NCBI GenBank assembly: GCA_030867875.1
Contig: JAOWCC010001634.1
Span: 58,515,860 to 58,579,859 of the forward strand
Reading direction: 5' to 3'
Length of the DNA stretch: 64,000 bases
From: Actinernus sp. WN-2022
Taxonomy: Eukaryota > Cnidaria > Anthozoa > Actiniaria > Actinernidae
Below the pieces are notes generated by a model. The model was not told where the DNA came from. It searched no databases and was given only the letters and a program-made list of their open reading frames with translations. Positions 44,053 to 60,334 of this stretch are shown piece after piece (the stretch's first letter is position 1; every line of letters starts with the position of its first letter). Position numbers and translations under genes: made by a program.

Positions 44053-44123
44053 GAATTCCCCCGCACGAGCCTCCATTGAGTGTTCGTTCCAGCTCGTCCG
44101 TGAGAATACGAATATTACCTATT
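43957..44123. mobile_element. 167-bp MITE, near-palindromic
   Basis: Arms of about 75 bp from AATAGGCAATATTCGTATTC inward, separated by a short A/T-rich loop. A second, nearly identical copy is at 53574-53741. Confidence 0.8.
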
Positions 44124-44457
44124 CGGAGCGTGTGAAAATTATACAAAGAAAACAAGTCGCTACAAGTTAACCGCAAGACTCCGGTGGGACGAAGTGACGT
44201 AAAAAACGTCACAGGAATTAATACCAACAAGATGGCGGTGCCCAGGTCTTCGCGGGGCCAACTTTGAGCGGCTCGTTATCAACTCTGAAAAAGTTTTATA
44301 AAATTTTAATGCATTTTCTGAACAAAGTACATCTGAAAGATGCTTTTGAGCCCAAATGTGTTTTTCACTCGGGTATCCCTTTAAAATATCCGGGTAAGGA
44401 ACTTTTGGGTGACATTTCTAAGAAATAAACGGTGCTTTTTTCCGCTGCATTAGGCCA

Positions 44458-44788
44458 TCCCTATTTTTTTCCGTTTCTCATCGTCCGACCGACCCATTTT
44501 TGTGGCTTTTTGTAAAAATTAAAAATAAATTGGGGGGAGGGGTGGGGGTGAAGAAACCCTAGAGAAAAGAATTGTCTACTGCCTTTATTTGTAATTCCAA
44601 GTTTGTAGCGTATACGGACGACGACATCGATGGTTTCGTCGTCCATATTGGTTTATAACCTCGCCTGTGCAACCGCGCCTTATTAGTTCCAGTCTCTCCG
44701 CGCGTTTTTTATTATTAATTTATTTTTTCTCACCCGACCGACCCAATTTTTGAAAACCCCACCGATGAGAAACGAAAAAAAATAGGGA
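44458..44788. mobile_element. 331-bp MITE
   Basis: TCCCTATTTTTTTCCGTTTC and its reverse complement at the right end, then a second inverted match of CCGACCGACCCA. Non-coding. Confidence 0.7.
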
Positions 44789-44799
44789 TATATGACCTT

Positions 44800-44893
44800 A
44801 GCTCGGTGTATTCATTGTATGTGACCATGGTTTGACTGTTGTTTTGATTGTGGTTGACCTCCAGTTCGGCCTTGACAACGGTAACCAATGACG
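44800..44893 (-). repeat. Dispersed repeat, copy 2
   Basis: Reverse complement of 25321-25403 with few differences; no coding content established. Confidence 0.7.
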
Positions 44894-47212
44894 CTGTAAC
44901 CGGCTGTAACTGGCTTCTGTTAATATTCCGTTTCGCTCCTGAAAAGATAGAATAAAAACGACACTTTGCAGCATTTAATAGCAAAAACAATTAGTATTTT
45001 TTTTTAATTAACGCATATATTGCGAAAACGAATGATTCACAACCACTATTCATGTTTGTATTTTAATACGAAATGCTCATTTCCTATTCTATTGTTTGTA
45101 GTGATCACATGTTTGTTCTATAAAATGATTATGAAAGTCCCTAATCTTGATTTCTTGAGTATATTTAGAGCACAGCATCGCTAAAGGTTCATTCCAGGAG
45201 TGAAAATCTAACTCCATATCAAATTTTCTCAATAATCTTTCAATTCGTAGCCACAGGGAACCCAAAACCAATTTTGAGGTACAAACCTGAGGATGGTAGG
45301 CCTGTGGTAAGCCTGTGATTACACTGCTGATGAACTCTCGGATTTTTTTTTGTCGTTTGACAGACATCTCTCGACGGTCGCTTGATAACCAGAGAAATCA
45401 AATGGCATGTTTATGAAATCAAAATTTCTGGTTTTTTTTTTTAAAGAAACCAAGCTATCATAAAGCTTTAAAAAATTGTCATTGGTATTTTAAGTTAATT
45501 TACTGACGCACCATGCTTTCCTTGCGTTCTGAAGATTAAGGGCGCTCAATGTCACATAGGCGCCTTTGGAAACTAAAACGCTTAACCCCTGGGGACGTCC
45601 CCGCGGGATTTGTCTGGAGTTGGTCAGAGGTATTCCGCGCCCACATTGCAATTTTTCTTGCATTGGTATTCCAATTTCTTGCGACGCGTAAACTTCTTGT
45701 ACTCAACTTGTATAGTTTATCAAACTCAAAGTGCTTTCCACTTTCAATAATGCCGCTATACAAAGCGTGGGATGTTAAAATAGTTAAGAGGAAGGCCCTA
45801 GTGGCGGTAGCCTGATTTTCAGACGGTACGAGGACGACCTCGTCCCAAGGACCTCGTACCGTCTGAAATTTTATCGCACGGCGGCCATGTTGAGCCCCAG
45901 GAGAATAAAAACCTTTGTTTTCGTCCGGTAAACTCGTTCTGAAACCAACTAGTGCGAGGCTACCGGGGCCAAAACTATTGTTTTATCCAAGATGGCCGAA
46001 CTGCGATATTCAGCCCATTGTGGCGGATGGTGTGTAAATAGTTTGGTCTCGACACTTCTCTGTCACGCTGGCAGCTCCAGCTCCAGCTCCAGTTGAAATA
46101 GTAGTTTATTTTAAACTTGAGCTTGAGTATTAAAGTCAGCTTATTCATTTTATTTTTAGATTTTAGCAAAACGAAAACTTGGAATAATGAAGAAGAAACT
46201 GTGACTGTCTTTACCGACGAGGATGGAACCAAATAGACGAAGAAACGTTCAGTGCCTCAGAAAACGAAACGTGGCTGCCTGCCAGTAGTGCTGTAGGGGG
46301 GCATTTGTCATGCATTTCTGCCCCATACCTCGGGATTTTAGTGGCGAAAACAAAATCCCGGGGAAAGCCATAAGTGCATGTTGTTGTTGTTGTTGTTATT
46401 TGTTCTTGATCTTCAACTGGCGTAAGAACTCTGCTCAGTAAACAAGTTCGTATTTTATATCACATACTAATAATTTAGACTACATGTAACTATAAAGCCA
46501 TACAAATCGCAAACGTTTTTCAAAAAGCCATATTACCTAATACTTTAATTTGCTGTAGCCCTAAACTATTCCGACTAGAGGGGAGGGGGATGCACGCTAC
46601 ACTAGTGAGTCACTAGTGTCCATAGGCAAATTTCTTATTAAGTCATTTTTTTGGGAAGGGATCGGTTTAAATGTTAGAACGTCACACAAAGGCGGCCAAC
46701 TTATTGACACAGCTGACCGCTCAAACGCATTTCCGGTAAAATGAGATCTGCGATCGCTTCTGATTACACTTTTGTTGTTCGGGGCAAACTGTGAAGGAAA
46801 GCAATTCGTTCTTCCTTGATTATGATTTGAAAAATTCGTTTTGAGTCTTTAGCTCCTCTAGTAAATTCTATGCTTGGTGACGGTGCTAATAGAAAATATC
46901 GGCACGTGGGTTGGGTTCAGGCAAGATCGCAGGTACGGCTCGCTTGTATATTTTTAGTTTTATATGCGAAAATGCGAGAGCCACAGTTGTAATCTTTTAG
47001 GAGAGAAAATAACATTTTCTTAGACCAGAGATCACTGTATGACAAGTCCAACTGAAAGACCGATTGAATCTGATAGGTATATCACCAGACGACTTAGCAG
47101 ATCGCACAAATATCGACTTTAAACTGAACGCGCTATCACCGTGACACAAATAGTCCTAAACAATAGAATCATTATCGATTTCAGATTCATCACATATTCA
47201 TATAAGTATCGA
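44894..47212. other. Intergenic upstream of the TMEM220-like gene
   Basis: No coding exon identified. Features: a perfect 17-bp stem hairpin at 45817-45868 (loop 18 nt), a GTT microsatellite near 46381, a small repeat related to 42448-42983 near 46290-46380, and a CAGCTCCAGCTCCAG run near 46070. Confidence 0.35.
45817..45868. repeat. Hairpin with 17-bp perfect stem
   Basis: TTTCAGACGGTACGAGG pairs with CCTCGTACCGTCTGAAA around an 18-nt loop that itself contains CCTCGTCC. Confidence 0.75.
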
Positions 47213-49958
47213 ATGGGTGAGTGGCGTGCCATCTTAATACAGGACGAGCCCGGTGATTTAGTAAAATCGTGTCCGTGGTCATGGAGAGTGGCTAATACCA
47301 TCATGACGATATTCTTTTCCCTGGCTGCTTATGTCCAGGTCAGTGCGTTCATTTGATGACGTTTTTTTTGGGGGGGGGGGACAAAAAAATAAGAGCTTCA
47401 TCCCTCTTAGTGAACTTTCCCTTACAAAAAGGGCTTATTTTACGAATTTTATCTTAGAATATAGCAGCTTGGGATAGATCTTTCAGGACTTGATTGTTTT
47501 TGAGTGGGGAGGAGCAGTGTTTTCATAAAATGTGTTGTACAAAATATTTAGCAACCCCAACTAGAAAAAAGGTATGTATATAACCACCCAGTCCTCCCAA
47601 TCCTTGTGCAAAGGAATAAATGATCTTAATTTACCTGATCAATTGTTTTAATTAACTATTCAATTAAATTCTATTTTGGTAGGTTAATGATCCTGACCCA
47701 ATCATATGGATGGTAAGGAATTTCAGACAATATTGTGCCGAGAAGGGGGGGGGGGGAATGATCATTGAAAAAAAAATCAGTTTTACCCCTAAAAGATACC
47801 ATAAAAAAAAAAGAGAAAACCAATGAGTTTATTCGTAAAATTAAAGACAAAGGCATCAAATGCTTTCACGTTTCGTATCCCCTAAAAGATACCATGCTGA
47901 CATAAATTCTTGATTTCGCTCTTTTAACCCTAAGCGATACCATAGCCCACAATTTCAACCCCTAACAACTATCATCCCGTCCCTTTTATATGGAAGTACC
48001 CCCTGGGATATTGTGTCAGTTTTGTCATCATTTCAATCAAAAGTAGGTCAATAAAAATAAAGCCATTTGTCATGTTCTTTTGTTTACTGATTTATTATTC
48101 TATTTGAATTCCTTACATTTTTCTCATTATCAGATGGTTTATGGAATACCCTCCATCTTGTGTGCAGCAGTTGTATTGTATTTCCCAATCCAAGGTATGT
48201 ATATATATATATATGACTTAGGGACTGGTCATAAAGTATAGGAGGGGTGGGCTGGAAAAATCAAATTTTCCTAAAAATCGTTTTTCATGACCCACCCCCT
48301 GATTCATGCAAAATTATCAGTGACCCACCCTTGAAACCTTGCACAGAATTGATTAGCCCCCCTCCCCCCACACACACACAACCGCCATTTATATGACCCT
48401 AGAGGGAAAAATTAGAAATGTGTTGTGTTGTGACTTCTTTCTAAGCCAAACGTAGGCTGTAAACCCCTTGTTTACCTCTAATTATCCCTCATTCACCACA
48501 GGAAGCCCAGGCTTAATTTGTGTGTTGAAAACTATTAAAGGCTTTGTATAGGAATTTACGATTTGTGAAATATCTCAGTAAATATTTCTAATTTATAAAG
48601 TAAATATAACTTGCCTGAAGAGTAGTTGATGTCTTTCCTGTTCTCTGGTGACGATTTCAAGTGATTTCAACAAATTGTAACTCTCTCTCAAGGGTTAAAA
48701 TTCCTCGAAATCGAGATGGTTAACATTCGTCGAAATTGTCGCCAGAGAACAAGAAAGACATCAACTACTCTTCAGGCAAGTTATATTTACTTTATTGAAA
48801 TATTTACTGAGATATTTCACAAATCGTAAATTCCCATACAAATATAGTTTGCAACACACAAATTAAGCCTGGGCTTCCTGTGCATTCACCTGAACATTTT
48901 GGAAATCTAAGGCCTCTGCAATGACATTTCCTGCACTTTGGGACCACTTTGAAGCAAATTAAGGCATATGACCCACCCCTGATGTAGTGCATGATTTTTC
49001 TTGGCCCACCCCTTTTTCCATGTTGTAAAATAGTGACCCACCCCCTCTTTTTTACCTTATATACATGTACCATGGGAAACATATTTGATCAATATTAAAC
49101 TGTCAGTTATTTCCCCCTCAATATTTACTTCCTAGGCCATTTCTTATGGAAAGCCCTGACGACGAGCCACATGGTCGCATGTGTTGTTGGTGCACTTTAT
49201 CTTTCAAGTTTTGTTTCAAAGAATTTTGAAAATGGGTCACTTAACCCACTTGACCATGAAGAAGGGAGGTAAAAAGTCTATCATTACAAATTAGCCACCT
49301 CCACAGGCAAGCTCAAGTAATTCTTTCTCTGTTTTTCTCCTGCTCTTCTTTCCTAGTCCTCTTTAATGTGCCTTCTTTTTGCCACAGAAAGCCCAATTTC
49401 TGGATTATTCCCATTTCCGGATTATTTGAGTTGCCCGTGGAGGAGGCTAAAATTAATATTACAAATAGTGTACTTATTTATAAGACAATGTTATGCCATA
49501 AACCAGACTCTTTTATTTCTTGAATTCCTTGAGTTATACAAAGAACCAGAAGGTGTGTACAGCTAATGCTTGGGCTGATAATAATTGTTTGTTTGTTAAA
49601 TTATCCCATGATAGCCATAAGCATCTCTCCTTTTCAGGGAGTTATGTGGTATTCTCATCGTCATCATCTGGTTGGCTATTTGTAAGCTGATGAATTTAAC
49701 CAGGTTTGGAAAACACTGCAGTATAATTATTTTGATATCTCCTGTCAATTCCCTTTTTTGGGTTGGAAGTGTGCAATCACCATGTCAATCATAATTCATA
49801 ATGTTCTTATATTTAACAGCTGGAAAGAAATGCACAGCTACCTGTGGATGGCTGCAGTGGCTGTTTCAGTCCTTCCATTTGTGATGTGGGGCTTCTATCT
49901 TAAGAACTGGGACACGGACTCACTTCCAAGTCATTGCAAGAACATGATTGTTTCATAG
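47213..49958 (+). CDS. TMEM220: TMEM220-like multi-pass membrane protein, six exons
   Basis: Coding exons 47213-47338, 47683-47712, 48134-48194, 49136-49268, 49638-49703 and 49820-49958, all with GT/AG borders and matching phases, giving about 184 aa. Hallmarks of the family: Ala-Ala-Tyr-Val-Gln|Val-Asn-Asp-Pro-Asp across intron 1, Met-Val-Tyr-Gly-Ile-Pro, a His-Glu-Glu-Gly-Arg-Glu-Leu block across intron 4, and a C-terminal His-Cys-Lys. Four hydrophobic segments are visible. Function of TMEM220 is poorly known. The start at 47213 (Met-Gly-Glu-Trp) is the last in-frame Met that leaves the first membrane segment intact; an upstream in-frame ATG at 47141 exists. Intron 3 contains a foldback element (48497-48882). 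Confidence 0.85.
48497..48882. mobile_element. 386-bp foldback MITE in TMEM220 intron 3
   Basis: CACAGGAAGCCCAGGC and its reverse complement at the ends, arms of about 170 bp, CATTCAC on both sides (48490-48496, 48883-48889). It sits inside an older CCCACCCC-rich repeat (about 48222-49055). Confidence 0.85.
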
Positions 49959-51025
49959 ATGATACTGTTATGTACTAATGAACATTACTAAATATAAAAC
50001 TAATTTATGTACAAAATAATATGAATAGCATAAAATATAAATTTAGATAAAAAGATGTAGATGCAGTCAATATATTAAAGGAACAGGGCCATGCTTAGTG
50101 CGTATACATGCGCAAATGTTTGAATTTTGGTTGGGACTTGTCCAGAAATCAAAAGATGGGAAGAGATTTGATATGCGAAAGAAATCCTCTTCCATCGGCT
50201 TTGCCTTAGTTTCATTTGACCTTATACTTATTTAGAATAGTAATTTAGTTTTGTATCCTAGGATTTAAGATGGTATTTCGTTCATCTCTGTAATTTTTGT
50301 GAGTATTCAGTGCCCTTGGACGGTTTGTCGAGCGAAGGAATTAATGGCTACAGAAACTTGGAGACAGTGAGAATGTAGGGGAGACATTTACTCTGCTTGT
50401 AAGTCGCTGAATGTACTATGATTTGTGTGTATTTATTGAAGTGTCAACACGGCCGTTGCTCGATACCGTTCAAGGCCTCGCTATTTAGCAAAATCGAACT
50501 CTTTTCTTCCCCGATTTTTTTATTAATTCTTTTTTTATTACTTTATTTACCCATGGTAAACTCATCAGGATTTTACATATGAAAATAACGTAAGATAACT
50601 ACAATAAAAATACTACTAATAATTAGACTATAAGCTTATATACAGACTATAAGCGATTAAAATATTGTAAGTAATAGATAAAGAATGAGTGGCCGATCTT
50701 TATCCGATTTCAAAACTCGAGCTGAAAGCGAGAGTTTGTAAATCGGATAAAGATCGGACACAAATTCTTTATCTTACTTATCAAACGTCTAGATGTAGAG
50801 AGTCCTGTTTTCAGTTATTTTGGCGATACAACTTATTATGGCCGAGAAAATTGAAGCCAAAGTTTATGTAAATCAGGACGAAATCTGTATCAGATTTAAA
50901 GATCACTAATATCGGTCGGTGATTTCCTTTGTTTTTGCTTCATGAATTATTCATGAGTTTGATAAGAACTATTAAACTACAAAAAGGACCTGCTTTACAT
51001 GAGTGCCGTGCTTCTACTTAATAAT
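49959..51025. other. 3' flank of TMEM220-like gene and intergenic
   Basis: Likely 3' untranslated sequence first (A/T-rich). A palindromic CCGATCTTTATCCGATTT / AAATCGGATAAAGATCGG pair lies at 50693-50757. No further gene. Confidence 0.35.
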
Positions 51026-52118
51026 CTAATTGATGTCAGAAAAGTAACTGCTGCAGGCAGAGCGAAAATTGCTTAGAGTTCTAGCTTGCCACAATTCTAC
51101 AGGGAGGCTCCATATCACTGCACCACTATAGCTAAAACTGTTTTTCAAAAAATTAGTGCGTGGGAAAGGAACAGCAAGTTTGCTCTCAGTGTCTCTTAAA
51201 GAATAATTTGAAACGCTGTTTCGGTCGACAAATTTGGTACGTAGATAATCAGGGACAAGTCCCTTAATAGATTTATAAACCATGACAGCTTAATTGTGGA
51301 TATGGCGTTGTGTTTCAAGTTTTTGCCAGCCAAGTTCCTCGAAAAGACAATCGGCATTAGCGTCATAATTTGAAAAGGTTAATACTCTGGATACGCGATT
51401 TTGTAATTTCTGAAGTTTGCCAGATAAGGTTTTATTACAATTCCCCCACACAACACTGCAATAATCAAAATGTGGTTGAACTAAAGAGTTAAATATAAAT
51501 TGCAGCGTTTTGTGAGGTACAAAAGATCGAATGCGCTTCAGGGCTCCAACGACGGAGGCGATTTTCTTGGACATTGATTCAATGTGAACCGACCAAGACA
51601 GATTTTCGTCAATATGGACACCCAAAGATTTTGAAACAGGTACTTGTTTTATAGGAGTCCCATTGATAGCTAATGATGGGACATCGTCAAAGGTATTAAG
51701 CCTTTGTCTCGACCCGATCAACATAAATTCTGTCTTTGAATTATTAATGTATCAGTCAATTCCAAACCCGTGTATGCCCCCCCCTCCCCCCCGGGCCACC
51801 CCGGGGCATTTGAACATTTTGAAAAAAAAAAACGATCAAATGCCCCACTACCAAGGCAGAAAAACTGTTCAAATGCCCCACCAGTTTTCCATCCAGGCTG
51901 TTCAAATGCCCAACATCGGGGTCCGGAATGTAAAATTTTCCAAAAATTTTCAATAAAGAGAAGGCAAAGACTATTGACAAATAAATTAAATCATTGTTAA
52001 ACACCGACGGTGAAAACCACCTTCAACTGGTCAGGGATGAGAACAATCATTTCTACCGGCTCGATCGTTCTTGGTTTCCGTTATATACTTCATAATAAAC
52101 GTAATGGTTTGAAATTTA

Positions 52119-53161
52119 TGCATCAGTCAATTCCAGCAATGCCCATCCCCCCCCCCCCGGGACATGGTGGGGCATTTGCATATTTTGAGATCCCGGGAGT
52201 GGGGCATTTGTAACCTTATATCGGAGACCGGGGGTCGGGCATTATTCTACCCCGGGGCGAATGGTGGGGCATTTGAAACTGCCGAAAATAATTCTGGGAA
52301 AGAGGCTGGTCTCGTGGTAACGATGCCATACTGTATCAAGTAAAAAAAACCAATAAATCTGAGTTGTTGTAATTACTCCGGCTGCCTGTGGATTCTACAT
52401 GTATCTATTTCTCTAAACCTAGAAACCTGCAGTTTATACCGTCTTATCCACGTTATTCATATATGCTAGGACACGGAAAAGCCAGGAAATCTTATGGATG
52501 TTTAATTTTTACAACATAGCTAGAAAATAGCAGTTCCCGTACGTTGTATTCTTAACGCTATGCTGCGCTAAAATTTCAGGAGCCACTCGGGCCCAAGCTC
52601 TGCCGGTCCGAGTTTGAAACAATATCAAGTAGTTCGTTTACAAATATACACAGTTTGCTGCTGTCAACCGGACGGACAGAACTGCATGCATGCATGCAGT
52701 CACACTACTATTCTAAAAGTCTATCATGTGGTTTTAATAAGCGTTTATTGTCGATAACATTAACCACGTTGCGAATGATTATTATGATCCATGATAGGAA
52801 TGAGATGTATTAATACCATTTTGCTCCAGGGGGCTCAATAGTATAACCATGCAGCGGTAATACAAATACAAAACAAGATGGCGGATCTACAAAACGAACA
52901 GAAACTATCAATGAATAGATTCTCTGTGCCTTGTGTATTTGCATGGAATTAAACTTGGGCAGTATCATTATGGATGTGCCCTGGGGTGAGGTATTTTCCT
53001 TACTTCTTTGGCTCCACTGTGGGGCATTTGAACACCTTGCTTGTCCCCACCGTGGGGAATTTGAAAAAAAAAAACGAAAATGGCTAATGCCCGAGGGTTG
53101 TCCCGAGGTGGGGGGGGGGGGGGGGGGGGGGGGATGGGCATTGCTGGAATTGACTGATGCA
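52119..53161. mobile_element. Nested related element, TTA target
   Basis: Ends TGCATCAGTCAATTCCAGCA and inverse, flanked by TTA (52116-52118, 53162-53164), next to C and G runs. A diverged relative of the surrounding element. Confidence 0.75.
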
Positions 53162-53573
53162 TTACCGATATAATAATTATGTTTTTAACTCACGCGCTGT
53201 CTAGGGTCGCAGCAAATTCAACTTATCACAATTCTTGTCACGCAGTCGGTCAAAGTTCACGAAGCAAAGGAAAACAACACAGTTTATAGGTTTAAACATA
53301 AACAATTTACCTCTGAAAGTGGCCTTCAAATTTGGCAGGTTCACTCTTTCAAGCCAGGCCTCTACGAATACGTAATCCGTATCTTGGAAGTCCTCGAAGA
53401 CACGGCGTACGTTCGCCATTTCCACGCGAGCAATGCGAATTTGTAGACAGACCGCGGAATGTATTTTTCAAATGCCCCACCCCCTACCGCCTAGATACCC
53501 TACCCCCACCCTCGAGAACAAGCCTCTGATCAAATGCCCGGGGTGGCCCGAAGGGGGGGATGCACGGGTTTGG

Positions 53574-53741
53574 AATAGGCAATATTCGTATTCTCACGGA
53601 CGAGCTGGAACGAGCACTCAATGGAGGCTCATGCGGGGGAAATCTTTTCTAATGCTAAATAGTTTTTAGCGAATTCCCCCGCACGAGCCTCCATTGAGTG
53701 TTCGTTCCAGCTCGTCCGTGAGAATACGAATATTGCCTATT
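53574..53741. mobile_element. 168-bp near-palindromic MITE, second copy
   Basis: Same family as 43957-44123. It lies close to the right end of the outer Harbinger-like element and splits its terminal repeat. Confidence 0.8.
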
Positions 53742-53993
53742 GACTGATACATAAGTGTTAGTTTGTTCACAATAAGCCACTCATTGATATTAGCAACTGA
53801 TTGAGATTTAGCTCTATGTCAGAGACATCATTACTTGTGTAAGTCAAATGAGTATCATCTACATACATTCGAGGCTGCGAATAGTTTAGACATTTTGGTA
53901 GGTCGTTTATATACAGTAAGAATAATAGCGGCCCAAGGATTGTTCCATGGGGAATACCGCAAGTTAATGAGCGGTTTTCCGAAAAACACCATT

Positions 53994-54260
53994 GGGCTAT
54001 TGCACTTAATTTTCGTACCCCCCCTGTTGAGGACCAAGGAATTCTGCAGGGTCACCAGATAATTTTTCAAGGAATTCTTTGGGGATACCATATAAATAGA
54101 GAGGAATTCTTTGGGGGCACATATCAAATTTAGAGGAATTCTTTGGGGATAAAGTGAATATTTGGACAATTCTTCAGGGGTTGAAGTCAATTCTTCAGGG
54201 TATTAAACACTACTTTCCACCATGGAATTCTTCAGGTGTTTTTAATTTCAGAGCAATAGT
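53994..54260. mobile_element. MITE with internal AATTCTTCAGGGG iterations, copy 1
   Basis: Ends GGGCTATTGC and GCAATAGT, CCATT duplicated outside (53989-53993, 54261-54265). Seven imperfect GGAATTCTTYRGGG units spaced 20-40 nt. Inserted in the LINE at 51026-54490. Confidence 0.75.
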
Positions 54261-54490
54261 CCATTAACAAAACTCTTTTGATTCCGATCGTTCAGGTAAG
54301 ACTTGAACCAGATATTTTCGGCGCCCCTAATGCCATACAAATTTAATTTCGATAACAAAATATTGTGGTCTACCGTATCGAACGCCTTTTTGAGGTCTAA
54401 AAATACAACGGCATTCACAGTACCACTATCAATATTAAAAGCCCAGTTATCCGTAGCCTCGAGTAGAGCAGTGATCGTAGAATGGAAGTG

Positions 54491-54923
54491 GAAGTGGAAG
54501 CGCTCTTATAATTGTACAACAACTCATCCTAAAATCACAAAGCCCCAAACCTATGAAGACAGAACGTTAGTTTCCCCGTAGTTTCGCTTTCACTTCGCGA
54601 AACTGCAGTAGAATGGAATATTATAATTCACACAGAAGTTGTTGTTTGTTTATGAGTCGGCATTGCCGAGTGGATTCCTAAACTATTATCCCGAATACCA
54701 TACATGTAGATCTTCGAAGCACTATCTCATGGTCCAGTGGGGAGTTTATACGATTCTAAATCCTGAACTTCTCAACTGATGCAAATTACGAAACCTCGTG
54801 CTAGCGAAAATTCCGAAGGTCGTTCCAGATCAGTTGAGTTTTGACGTGACGTGTGACATTAACAGCGTGATTTTCCATTGTCTTTCTCATTATTAACAAT
54901 CACGTGTTACGCGTCGTCGCGAT
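54491..54923. other. Upstream region of the actin gene
   Basis: Short GGAAGT repeats near 54482-54510. No convincing CArG box. The tRNA-like string GCCGAGTGG near 54667 lacks the rest of a tRNA. Confidence 0.35.
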
Positions 54924-54930
54924 TATAAAT
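54924..54930 (+). promoter_or_regulatory. Actin TATA box candidate
   Basis: TATAAAT about 105 nt upstream of the actin ATG, following CACGTGTTACGCGTCGTCGC. The transcription start would then be near 54955. Confidence 0.5.
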
Positions 54931-55023
54931 ACTGCGACACCCAAAGCGAGGTTACTTTATGTGCTCCGCTGGTAATCTTGAGAAGTAGCTCTCGCATTTA
55001 CTCCCTCATCTCATCTCTCATAA

Positions 55024-58807
<3,784 letters not shown>

Positions 58808-58874
58808 GGCTGTATTTTCTAGTCGTATTTATTTTTGAATCATCGACCTCCGTCGATGTGTTGAACGTAAAAGT

Positions 58875-58880
58875 AATAAA
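58875..58880 (+). terminator. Actin polyadenylation signal candidate
   Basis: AATAAA 68 nt after the stop codon; a second AATAAA at 59060-59065. Confidence 0.6.
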
Positions 58881-60334
58881 TGTATTTTATGAGGACTTTT
58901 GAAAATGGTATTAGACGTGGCGGACGGTAGTGGCCGGGTTGGATATCGGATCTTAGTGTGTTATAAGGAAAACGACTTTTGAATGAAATACCATTCACTA
59001 CGGACCAGAACATGTTGTCTTTAAGAACATTACGTGCACTCGTCGCATTACTGAAACCCAATAAAAATTACAGCACAATGTTTCATGAGTTTTGCGGATC
59101 ATGTTTATAGAAGTAGAAAACGATACTTATAAGTATTTGTACTTTCTTCCAAACTTTGTTACACTAAAAAAACCTTACACAAACAAGTGGCAAGAAATTC
59201 CTAATCATTTAAAGTGCCCCTAAACCATTATTTATTTTCAGGGAAAGTGTAGATGAAAACTGAGGACGAAAGAAACTTAAATCGGTATAATTGATTTGTA
59301 TTACCATTTGCAAGCTACCGTTAAGCGTGAACCTTTTTCCGCGTTCGTTTATGTTTGAAACTAGACGTCTGGCGTCCCAAACCTTTGCAATTCGTCGGCA
59401 AACTAATTAGTTTCAACCTCTATGTTGAAAACCTTTGGTATGTCTTCTACCGTCGTGCAACTCGGATTATGCCAAGAGACTAGTTGTCTTGCATTTCTCA
59501 TAATTCTGAGCGTCCAAAACTTTAACTTGAACCGACATTTATATGATTTAGCGCGTAGCGCGAAGGAATATCTAGCTGAAAAGTTTCCAAACCTGAATCC
59601 CACTCGCTGAAACGTGAAGGCGTGACATGTCAAAGGTTATCACAATCGCGGTTAAATTGCAAAGGTTTGTGCCGCCAAACGTCCTCCGCATTATTTTTAC
59701 AACCGGCAGTTTGAGGTCTTGGTCGAGTGACGTAAGATTCTAGGTTCTGTTATGGATTCTTGATCTGACGTCCCTGTGTACTATGCGAAATTAGTCTATT
59801 AGTGTACTATGTCGGGTCGCTTTTCGCAAACTTCAACCGGTTGTAGCCTGGGAAACCAGCCGACTCATATAGCTCCCCACTCGCGAAAGAGACGTCTGGG
59901 AAGTGAGGCAGAAAATGCCATACTGATGACGTAGCAGATAGACGTTTTTAATATAAAAAAGTCCGCCCACCCTTCATAAATAATAACCGGTCCCTAATAC
60001 AGTATTTTAAATTTTGTGACAGCGCAGATCAGCCTTGGCTCTGTTTCAGCCGTTGGGGTGTCGTGTCCAAAGCCTCCCCCCCCCACTAACGGCCGGGCGC
60101 GCGGCCAACACACCGTGTCCGTGACGTCATCTAATTAAAATCCAATATTATTTCAATTTGCGTGTTTTGACAGAAAAGCCGTTTTCCTTTCACGACTGTA
60201 GCGTAGGCTCTAAACTTTCAAAACACACTGGAACTCAGTAAACTAAAATCCAAGTGTGAAATGAATTCTCAAGAACAAACACCATTTAAAATTATTGAGA
60301 AACTAGGCTGAATTATTCGTTACTCTGTAATATA
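58881..60334. other. Intergenic, no gene recognised
   Basis: Repeat-like pieces (for example GTAGCCTGGGAAACCAGCCG near 59845) but no complete element or coding exon. Confidence 0.35.

Larger units (their letters stand above)
51748..53751. mobile_element. Harbinger-like TIR element, TTA/TAA target
   Basis: Ends TGTATCAGTCAATTCCAAAC and inverse; 3-bp TAA on both sides (51745-51747, 53752-53754), the target size of PIF/Harbinger elements. The interior carries many GGGGCATTTGAA-type units and two nested elements. No transposase seen. Confidence 0.7.
51026..54490 (-). pseudogene. Antisense CR1/Jockey-like LINE with nested insertions
   Basis: Reading leftward: motif A Phe-Leu-Asp-Leu-Lys-Lys-Ala-Phe-Asp-Thr-Val (about 54390), Cys-Gly-Ile-Pro then His where Gln is usual (about 53955), Tyr-Val-Asp-Asp (about 53860), then after the insertion at 51748-53751 the frame 51724-51290 (Leu-Gly-Val-His-Ile-Asp-Glu, Phe-Asp-Tyr-Cys...Trp-Gly) and 51283-51026. 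Removing the insertion at 53994-54260 and that at 51748-53751 joins codons directly (target duplications CCATT and TAA). Dead. Confidence 0.8.

Noticed and set aside
45089..45367. 92-codon minus-strand frame
   Set aside because: No domain, no splice or promoter context, average length for chance in this base composition.
54645..54720. tRNA-like box GCCGAGTGG
   Set aside because: No B box at the right distance and no acceptor stem.
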